Made by a program: the position numbers and the translations under genes
Source of the DNA: Bacteroidales bacterium
GTDB taxonomy: Bacteria > Bacteroidota > Bacteroidia > Bacteroidales > Bacteroidaceae
Length of the DNA: 64,000 bases
Assembly (NCBI GenBank): GCA_015060965.1
Contig: SUXN01000002.1
Span: 1 to 64,000 of the forward strand
Direction: 5' to 3'
The notes under the pieces: generated by a model
Seen by the model: only the letters and a program-made list of their open reading frames with translations
Databases searched by the model: none
Told to the model about the DNA's origin: nothing
Shown here: piece by piece, positions 58,444-64,000 of the stretch
How positions within the stretch are numbered: the first letter of the stretch is position 1
Layout: each line of letters begins with the position of its first letter

Positions 58444-60138
58444 ATGGGAAAAGATAAGATAACAGGTTGCGAGGCGCTGATGCGCTCGCTTGTGAATGAG
58501 GGAGTCGATACTGTCTTCGGCTATCCCGGCGGTTCGATAATGCCGGTGTTCGATGCGATGTACGACTACCAGAAAGTATTTCGCAGTGTGCTTGTACGCC
58601 ACGAACAGGGTGCAGTGCACGCCGCGCAGGGCTATGCCCGCAGTTCAGGCAAGGTTGGCCTCTGTATAGTTACAAGTGGTCCCGGTGCAACAAACACGCT
58701 TACAGGTATAAGTGATGCAATGCTCGACAGTACTCCTGTGGTTGTAATTGCAGGTCAGGTGCCTACGGCGGTGTTGGGTACTGATGCCTTCCAGGAGATT
58801 GACTTTGTTGGTATAACACAGCCTATAACAAAATGGAGCTATCAGATACGCCGTGCCGAGGATGTGGCATGGGCTGTCGCAAGAGCATTTTATATTGCCG
58901 GAACAGGACGTCCCGGGCCGGTGGTGCTTGACTTTACAAAGGACGCGCAGACCGCATTGACTGATTTTGAGCCGGTAAAGGTGGAGAATGTACGTAGCTA
59001 CATTCCTTATCCGACACCTGAAAAAGCGGCTGTAGAGGAGGCTGCAAGGCTTATCAACGCATCGAAGCGCCCATTTGTGCTTGTAGGTCAGGGCGTGGAG
59101 CTGGGCGAGGCGCATGAGGAACTTAAGGAGTTCATCGAGAAAGCCGATATCCCTTCGGCACGTACACTTATGGGACTTTCAGCGCTGCCTACCGACCATC
59201 CGCTCTGTGTGGGTATGTTGGGTATGCACGGTAATTATGGTCCTAATGTCAACACCAACGAGTGTGACCTGCTCATTGCCGTGGGAATGCGTTTCAGCGA
59301 CCGTGTGACAGGCAATGTAAAGACGTATGCCAAGCAGGCCAAAGTGATACATATCGATATTGACCATGCCGAGATAAACAAGAATGTCGTTGTGGACGTT
59401 CCTGTAGTGGGTGATTGCAAGGAGGTACTCCCGATGCTTACGGCGCTTGTGGAGAAGGCTTCACACAAGGAGTGGATAGAGAGCTTCCACAAATATAATG
59501 CGATAGAGCATGAGAAGGTAATTGAGAAGGCTCTTAACCCTGGTGAAGGCCCGTTGCTTATGGGTGAGGTCGCACGCAAGGTCAGTGAGGCCACAGGCAA
59601 CAGCGCAATCCTTGTTACCGACGTGGGCCAGAACCAGATGATGTCAGCACGTTACTTCAAGTTCACCAAGCCTCACAGCATCCTTACTTCAGGCGGTCTG
59701 GGAACAATGGGTTATGGTCTTCCTGCTGCCATCGGCGCAAAGATTGCTATGCCTGAGCGCACTGTATGTATCTTTGCCGGTGACGGAGGTCTGCAGATGA
59801 ACATCCAGGAGTTCGGTACAATAATGGAGCAGGGTGTGGCTGTGAAGATTATCCTCTTGAACAATAACTTCCTGGGCAATGTGCGCCAGTGGCAGGAGCT
59901 TTTCTTCAACCACCGTTATTCATGGACACCGATGCTGAACCCGGACTATGCTCTCGTGGCAAAGGGGTACGGTATCGCTTCTCGTCTGGTGACCGAGCGT
60001 GAACAGCTTGATGATGCCATTAAGGAGATGCTTGAGACTCCTGGTGCATTCCTGCTGCATGTGGCGGTGAAGGAGGAGGCGAACGTAATGCCTATGACAC
60101 CTCCGGGAGCAACAGTGAGCGAGATGATTTTTGAATAA
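58444..60138 (+). CDS. ilvB: Acetolactate synthase large (catalytic) subunit
   Basis: 564-residue thiamin-diphosphate enzyme that condenses pyruvate with pyruvate or 2-ketobutyrate. GCEALMRSLVNEGVDTVFGYPGGSIMPVFDAM with the catalytic glutamate in HEQGAVHAAQGYARS, the FAD-associated middle domain (GVELGEAHEELKEF), and the ThDP motif GDGGLQMNIQEFGTIMEQGVAVKIILLNNNFLG at the C-terminus are present. The start is 9 bases after ilvD. Works with IlvN, encoded 17 bases downstream. Confidence 0.95.
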   Translation: MGKDKITGCEALMRSLVNEGVDTVFGYPGGSIMPVFDAMYDYQKVFRSVLVRHEQGAVHAAQGYARSSGKVGLCIVTSGPGATNTLTGISDAMLDSTPVVVIAGQVPTAVLGTDAFQEIDFVGITQPITKWSYQIRRAEDVAWAVARAFYIAGTGRPGPVVLDFTKDAQTALTDFEPVKVENVRSYIPYPTPEKAAVEEAARLINASKRPFVLVGQGVELGEAHEELKEFIEKADIPSARTLMGLSALPTDHPLCVGMLGMHGNYGPNVNTNECDLLIAVGMRFSDRVTGNVKTYAKQAKVIHIDIDHAEINKNVVVDVPVVGDCKEVLPMLTALVEKASHKEWIESFHKYNAIEHEKVIEKALNPGEGPLLMGEVARKVSEATGNSAILVTDVGQNQMMSARYFKFTKPHSILTSGGLGTMGYGLPAAIGAKIAMPERTVCIFAGDGGLQMNIQEFGTIMEQGVAVKIILLNNNFLGNVRQWQELFFNHRYSWTPMLNPDYALVAKGYGIASRLVTEREQLDDAIKEMLETPGAFLLHVAVKEEANVMPMTPPGATVSEMIFE

Positions 60139-60155
60139 AGCCCAATTGTAAAAGT

Positions 60156-60710
60156 ATGGAAAAGAAACTTTATACAATCATTATATATACCGAGAACATC
60201 GCGGGTATGCTTAATCAGGTTACAGCCGAGTTCACCCGCAGAATGATGAATATTGACACTATAACAGCTTCATCTTCGTCGGTTGAAGGCGTACACCGTT
60301 ACACAATCTCATTGTGGGGTGAGGAGGATTCTGTGCATAAGGTAACAAAACGCATTGCCAAGAAGGTGGATGTCCTGAAGGCCGACTATTATGTCGACAA
60401 TGAGATATTCTTCCAGGAGGTTGCACTGTACAAGCTTTCTACACCGCGTTTGCTCGAGAACAACGAGATATCACGTATAATACGCCATAACAATGCGCGT
60501 GTGATAGAGGTGAATGCAAATTATACAGTTGTGGAGATGACAGGCCAGACAGATACCGTCGTGAACCTCTATAATGAGTTCGTGGCTCAGGACTGTATCC
60601 TGCAGTTTGTGAAATCGGGCCGTGTCGCGGTGCCACGTGCATCGCAGGCAAGTCTTGGCGATTTGCTTTTCGATGAGGATTATAAACGTAAATCAGTAAA
60701 AAACAGATAA
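60156..60710 (+). CDS. ilvN: Acetolactate synthase small (regulatory) subunit
   Basis: 184-residue regulatory subunit that gives IlvB its activity and valine feedback. An N-terminal ACT domain (YTIIIYTENIAGMLNQVTAEFTRRMMNIDTITASSSSVEGVHRYTISLWG, about 4-75) is followed by the IlvN C-terminal domain (IRHNNARVIEVNANYTVVEMTGQTDTVVNLYNEFV). Length and domain order are normal. Placed between ilvB and ilvC, four bases before ilvC. Confidence 0.93.
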   Translation: MEKKLYTIIIYTENIAGMLNQVTAEFTRRMMNIDTITASSSSVEGVHRYTISLWGEEDSVHKVTKRIAKKVDVLKADYYVDNEIFFQEVALYKLSTPRLLENNEISRIIRHNNARVIEVNANYTVVEMTGQTDTVVNLYNEFVAQDCILQFVKSGRVAVPRASQASLGDLLFDEDYKRKSVKNR

Positions 60711-60714
60711 AATT

Positions 60715-61758
60715 ATGGCAGAAATGAATTTTGGCGGAGTTGTTGAGAATGTAACCACTCCCGTAGAGTTTTCACTTGAGAAGGCACGTGAGGTGCTTAA
60801 GAACGAGAAAATCGCAGTGCTTGGATACGGCGTTCAGGGTCCTGGTCAGGCATGTAACTTGCGCGACAACGGTTTCAATGTTATCGTTGGCCAGCGTGAG
60901 GGTGCAACCTATGACAAGGCGGTAAAGGACGGTTGGGTTCCGGGCGAGACACTCTTCTCTCTTGAGGAGGCTGCCGAGCGCGGTACAATCGTATGTATGC
61001 TTCTTTCAGATGCTGCACAGATTGCTGTATGGCCCAGAATCAAGGGCTCGCTCACAGCAGGCAAGGCTCTCTACTTCTCTCACGGCTTCGGTATCAACTG
61101 GAGCGACCGTACAGGCATCGTTCCTCCACAGGATGTAGACGTGATTATGGTTGCTCCCAAGGGTTCGGGAACCTCTTTGCGTACAATGTTCCTCGAGGGC
61201 CGTGGTGTTAACGCATCTTATGCTGTTCATCAGGATGCTACAGGCAACGCTCTTGAGCGAGTTCTCGCTTTCGGTATCGGTATCGGCTCAGGTTATATGT
61301 TCGAGACAACATTCGAGCGTGAGGCTGTTTCGGACCTCACCGGTGAGCGTGGCTCACTGATGGGTGCTATCCAGGGACTCTTCCTTGCTCAGTACGAGGT
61401 TCTGCGTGAGAACGGCCACACTCCTTCAGAGGCTTTCAACGAGACTGTCGAGGAGTTGACACAGTCACTCATGCCTCTCTTCTCGGCAAAGGGTATGGAC
61501 TGGATGTATGCAAACTGCTCTACAACAGCACAGCGTGGTGCTCTTGACTGGATGACTCCATTCCACGATGCCATCAAGCCCGTGATGTACAAGCTCTATG
61601 AGTCAGTAAAGAGCGGTAACGAGGCACAGATCTCTATCGATTCGAACTCGCAGCCCGACTATCGCGAGAAGCTCAACGAGGAGCTCAAAGCGTTGCGTGA
61701 GAGCGAGATGTGGCGCACTGCAGAGGTTGTTCGCCGTCTGCGTCCCGAGAACAATTGA
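60715..61758 (+). CDS. ilvC: Ketol-acid reductoisomerase (class I)
   Basis: 347-residue NAD(P)H- and Mg2+-dependent enzyme turning acetolactate-type products into dihydroxy acids. The nucleotide fold is at AVLGYGVQGPGQACNLRDNGFNVIVGQREGATY, MVAPKGSGTSLR supports the active-site loop, and the C-terminal domain has the metal-binding pair in FERE.SDLTGERGSLMGAIQGLF and the ETVEELTQSLMPLFS segment. The loop after the second strand is GQREGATYDK; cofactor preference cannot be told with certainty. The operon ends here. Unlike some Bacteroides operons I know, no acyl-ACP thioesterase gene lies between ilvN and ilvC. Confidence 0.95.
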   Translation: MAEMNFGGVVENVTTPVEFSLEKAREVLKNEKIAVLGYGVQGPGQACNLRDNGFNVIVGQREGATYDKAVKDGWVPGETLFSLEEAAERGTIVCMLLSDAAQIAVWPRIKGSLTAGKALYFSHGFGINWSDRTGIVPPQDVDVIMVAPKGSGTSLRTMFLEGRGVNASYAVHQDATGNALERVLAFGIGIGSGYMFETTFEREAVSDLTGERGSLMGAIQGLFLAQYEVLRENGHTPSEAFNETVEELTQSLMPLFSAKGMDWMYANCSTTAQRGALDWMTPFHDAIKPVMYKLYESVKSGNEAQISIDSNSQPDYREKLNEELKALRESEMWRTAEVVRRLRPENN

Positions 61759-61777
61759 TCGGAGAAAACAATGATGC

Positions 61778-61813
61778 GAAAGGCTACGCTGTAGGGCGTG
61801 GCCTTTCTTGTTT
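61778..61813 (+). terminator. Intrinsic terminator of the ilv operon
   Basis: Twelve-base-pair stem (61778-61789 with 61796-61807, one T-G pair) around TGTAGG, followed by TTGTTT. Confidence 0.85.
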
Positions 61814-61861
61814 GATGATACTAATAGGGATTTTCCCCTCTTTTTGTAGGTTTTTTCCCTT

Positions 61862-61890
61862 TTTGCAGTGTTTATATGGTTATATTTTTG
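61862..61890 (+). promoter_or_regulatory. Promoter of the repeat-rich secreted protein
   Basis: TTTG (61862-61865) and TATTTTTG (61883-61890), 17 bases apart, slightly short of the ideal spacing. The leader is about 25 bases. Confidence 0.5.
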
Positions 61891-61920
61891 TAGCAGAATA
61901 AAAACCAAAGACGAACGACT

Positions 61921-63402
61921 ATGAAAGATCAGGTAATGAAAATGCAGTCAAGAGACGTCAAGATGATTGTTGCGATGTTTCTGGTTCTCGTTTCTCCGCT
62001 TGTTGCAACAGCACAGGTCGATGATGTGTATTTTGTACCCACAAAGGAGAATGAGGAGAAGGTACTGGTTGTGAAGAGTACAGCCGAGAAGTATAATATC
62101 GACAATACTTCTGCAAGTTCAATGCGCAATGTCGACGAGTATAACCGTCGTTCTACAGCATACACCAATGCTCCCGATGAGTATATCGATGAGAACTACA
62201 CCGATGAGTATGTGTATGAGGATGACTCTTACGATGACTACAGCTATTCGACACGCATAATACGTTTCCGTAATCCTCGCAGGGCTGTGTACAGTTCTAT
62301 CTATTGGGATCTGATGTACGGTTGCGGCATAAACGACTGGCTCATCTATGACAATGGATACAGCATCGACATATATCCTACTTATAATAATCCCTACTAT
62401 TTCTGGAGTGATTTCGCATTCTCTTGGAATCCTTTCAGCTGGTACAGTTGGCACAGTTGGCATCATGCAGCCCATTGGGGATGGCATCACCCTTATTACA
62501 GCCACTATTACGGTCACTGTTACGACCACTATTACGGTCACCACAACCACATAGCAATGCGTCCGAACCACAATTATTGGAGTCCTTCACGCCGTAACAC
62601 CCGTTATATCCCTACAAACGGTGCTGTAGGCGGGCGATATGAAAGAGGTGAGGGTAGCCGCGGAAACAGGGTGGCTGCATCTAACAATAACAGCAGCGGC
62701 AGAGTAAACCTTCGTGGTAGCGCGGGCAACCGCAGCGACAAGGTCGCATCGGCTGACAGAGGCGCTTCTGACAAAAACAGCAGCGGCAGAGTAAATCTTC
62801 GTGGTAGCACGGGCAACCGTAGCGACAAGGTCGCATCGGCTGACAGAGGCGCTTCTGACAAAAACAACAGCGGCAGAGTAAATCTGCGCGGTAATGCCGG
62901 CAACCGTGGCAACAATGCTGCTGCACAGAGCAGTAACAAGAGAAATGAGAATGGTGCAGGCTTCAAGATCGGCAGCAATCAGGGACGTGACAATGCGATA
63001 CGTCGTCAGCAACCGGCACGCGGTTCGGCGAATGTAAGCAACAGCCGTGCGGCAAGCAGTGGCAAGAGCAACAGCGAGAGTGTGCGTCAACAGAAAAGCA
63101 ACAGCACTTCAAACAGCTCAAACCGTGGCACTTCGGTCAACCGTAGAGGCTCAGGTTCTTCATCAGGGTACAACCGTCCGAGCAGCACCAGTGTGACACG
63201 TTCACGCAACTCTTCGTCATCAGAGAACCGCAGCAGTTCAAGCTACAGCCGCAGCTCAGGCAGCTCACGCAACAATAGCTCAAGCTATAGCCGTGGTTCA
63301 AGTTCACGCAGCAGCTCAAGCTTCGGTGGCGGTTCACGCAGCGGCTCTTCCGGCGGCTCACGCTCAGGTGGTTCACGCGGCGGTGGCGGCAGAGGCAGAT
63401 GA
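61921..63402 (+). CDS. Secreted low-complexity protein with tandem 29-residue repeats
   Basis: 493-residue exported protein without a recognised enzymatic domain. After an N-terminal hydrophobic signal (MIVAMFLVLVSPLVATAQ, processed near residue 31) comes an acidic Asp/Glu/Tyr-rich part (about 70-105), a His/Trp/Tyr-rich part (about 165-220, e.g. WHHAAHWGWHHPYY) and then a long Ser/Arg/Gly/Asn-rich region. In it two and a half perfect-period 29-residue repeats (from residue 257, pattern SSGRVNLRGSAGNRSDKVASADRGASDK) occur, followed by Ser/Arg tracts and GGSRGGGGRGR at the end. Basic, probably disordered or surface-bound; a metal-binding role for the histidine cluster is only a suggestion. Start ATG at 61921 or 61936. 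It precedes an OmpP1/FadL-like gene by 54 bases. Confidence 0.7.
   Translation: MKDQVMKMQSRDVKMIVAMFLVLVSPLVATAQVDDVYFVPTKENEEKVLVVKSTAEKYNIDNTSASSMRNVDEYNRRSTAYTNAPDEYIDENYTDEYVYEDDSYDDYSYSTRIIRFRNPRRAVYSSIYWDLMYGCGINDWLIYDNGYSIDIYPTYNNPYYFWSDFAFSWNPFSWYSWHSWHHAAHWGWHHPYYSHYYGHCYDHYYGHHNHIAMRPNHNYWSPSRRNTRYIPTNGAVGGRYERGEGSRGNRVAASNNNSSGRVNLRGSAGNRSDKVASADRGASDKNSSGRVNLRGSTGNRSDKVASADRGASDKNNSGRVNLRGNAGNRGNNAAAQSSNKRNENGAGFKIGSNQGRDNAIRRQQPARGSANVSNSRAASSGKSNSESVRQQKSNSTSNSSNRGTSVNRRGSGSSSGYNRPSSTSVTRSRNSSSSENRSSSSYSRSSGSSRNNSSSYSRGSSSRSSSSFGGGSRSGSSGGSRSGGSRGGGGRGR
62689..62910 (+). repeat. Tandem 87-bp coding repeats
   Basis: Copies begin at 62689, 62776 and 62863 (last one partial), period 87 bases, i.e. 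29 codons in frame. DNA identity between the first two is high (few silent or single-residue changes), implying recent slippage or duplication. Confidence 0.85.
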
Positions 63403-63456
63403 TGAAACATGTGAGTATATAGTTTAATGTCTACTATCAAATAAATAATGACTACT

Positions 63457-64000
63457 ATGAAAAAGATAATATGCAGTTTGCTCCTTTCACTCCCGTTGGG
63501 AGTCGGTGCACAGACCTTATATGACGTTACTCCATTTATGGACAACGACCTTACCGGTACTTCACGTTTCATCTCAATGGGTGGTTCTATGGGTGCTTTG
63601 GGTGGTGATATCTCTGTAATGGGAACGAACCCTGCCGGTATTGCCCTATACCGTCGTTCGGATTTCTCCTTTACAGGTAGCCTCAACTTCAACAACACCA
63701 AGGCAAAGTACAACAAGACATCCGTGTCGTCTGACTATGCTTCTGGTGATGTTGAGAGCATGGGTGCCGTACTCGCCAACAAGATGAATGACGGCGGTTC
63801 GTTGAAGTTCCTTAATGTGGGTATGGGCTATCGCCGCAAGAACGGTCTTTCAAGAGAGTTCGAGATGGCCGGTCCCGCTGATGATGGCTTTTCACAGCAG
63901 TATGTGATAAGGGACCTGTATGACAACAATCCTTTTGATTTGGGCTCAATAGACGGTTATTCATATTCCGACTTCTATTACAGTTGGTTGCCGTTGCTTG
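63457..64000 (+). CDS. OmpP1/FadL-like outer-membrane beta-barrel protein (3' end beyond the window)
   Basis: First 181 codons of an exported protein. A signal peptide (MKKIICSLLLSLPLGVGAQ) precedes TLYDVTPFMDNDLTGTSRFISMGGSMGALGGDISVMGTNPAGIALYRRSDFSFTGSLNFNN, the signature of the FadL/OmpP1/TodX transport group, with the alanine/glycine-rich plug and first beta-strands. The frame stays open to the window end. ATG at 63457 is preferred; another in-frame ATG is at 63448. Probably a hydrophobic-substrate channel, and in Bacteroidales often annotated as haemin receptor without direct proof. Follows the repeat-rich protein gene by 54 bases and may be in its transcript. Confidence 0.8.
   Translation, partial: MKKIICSLLLSLPLGVGAQTLYDVTPFMDNDLTGTSRFISMGGSMGALGGDISVMGTNPAGIALYRRSDFSFTGSLNFNNTKAKYNKTSVSSDYASGDVESMGAVLANKMNDGGSLKFLNVGMGYRRKNGLSREFEMAGPADDGFSQQYVIRDLYDNNPFDLGSIDGYSYSDFYYSWLPLL

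Noticed and set aside
62689-62910. Possible CRISPR-like array
   Set aside because: Units are contiguous, 87 bases and in frame inside a coding gene; no spacers.
62587-63090. Open frames opposite the repeat-rich secreted protein
   Set aside because: Arise from the repeated, stop-poor antisense of Ser/Arg/Gly codons.

Overview
The window is 64 kb of an ordinary, gene-dense chromosome from a member of the Bacteroidota, order Bacteroidales (most like Bacteroidaceae or Prevotellaceae; genus not resolvable by eye). The evidence is a SusC/SusD pair, a DUF5103 plug-type protein and PorQ, an N-succinylornithine-type carbamoyltransferase with Pro90, GT4/WecA-type surface sugar genes, DUF349, DUF1460 and DUF3332 proteins, and promoters of the Bacteroidota form TTTG-N19/20-TAnnTTTG with few strong Shine-Dalgarno sites. 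I see no rRNA, tRNA, CRISPR array, prophage or insertion sequence.

Layout. 1-8.2 kb: an OmpA-type lipoprotein with no visible start at the window edge, a CDP-glycerol-type transferase, a DUF1460 amidase-like protein, the T9SS plug-like protein, a WecA/MraY-type transferase, GDP-mannose pyrophosphorylase and a TPR protein (cell envelope and surface glycans). 8.2-20 kb: GlnS, a GT4 glycosyltransferase, Fhs, RarA, the ArgF'-type carbamoyltransferase and a very long TamB-like protein whose start codon is not canonical. 20-27 kb: an SLC13/RCK transporter, then the operon sigma-54 activator - LptE - TPR protein - SecG, then a DUF349 protein. 27-37 kb: a secreted repeat-domain protein with a T9SS-like tail, and the operon SusC - SusD - degenerate metallopeptidase-like lipoprotein - TlpA-like lipoprotein - thioredoxin lipoprotein. 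37-43.5 kb: the operon KsgA - MgtE - secreted esterase-like protein, a structured tandem repeat, then a UPF0104 flippase-like protein and PepD. 43.6-50 kb: DUF3332 lipoprotein, MeaB - formyl-THF cyclo-ligase, the operon PorQ - Cmk - IspH - PfkA, and a TonB protein. 50.6-56.4 kb: one tightly packed six-gene operon (polyprenyl synthase, an unknown protein, TatD, DAHP synthase/chorismate mutase, and a binding protein and permease without their ATPase). 56.4-61.8 kb: ilvD-ilvB-ilvN-ilvC, preceded by an isoleucine-rich leader peptide and an attenuator. 61.9-64 kb: a repeat-rich secreted protein and the start of a FadL/OmpP1-like outer-membrane protein.

The most notable find is the ilv leader (56423-56634). 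A consensus promoter is followed by an 18-codon ORF with five isoleucine and two leucine codons, then three mutually exclusive RNA pairings ending in an intrinsic terminator just before ilvD, arranged as in a classical translation-coupled attenuator. Second is a pair of ~80-bp tandem repeats at 40.6-40.8 kb in which two hairpins are kept by compensatory base changes. Third is the TamB-like gene, whose membrane anchor is encoded upstream of any ATG, GTG or TTG.

Convergent gene pairs are consistently separated by long near-perfect hairpins, some including a stop codon. All functional assignments come from reading motifs by eye; no database search was run.
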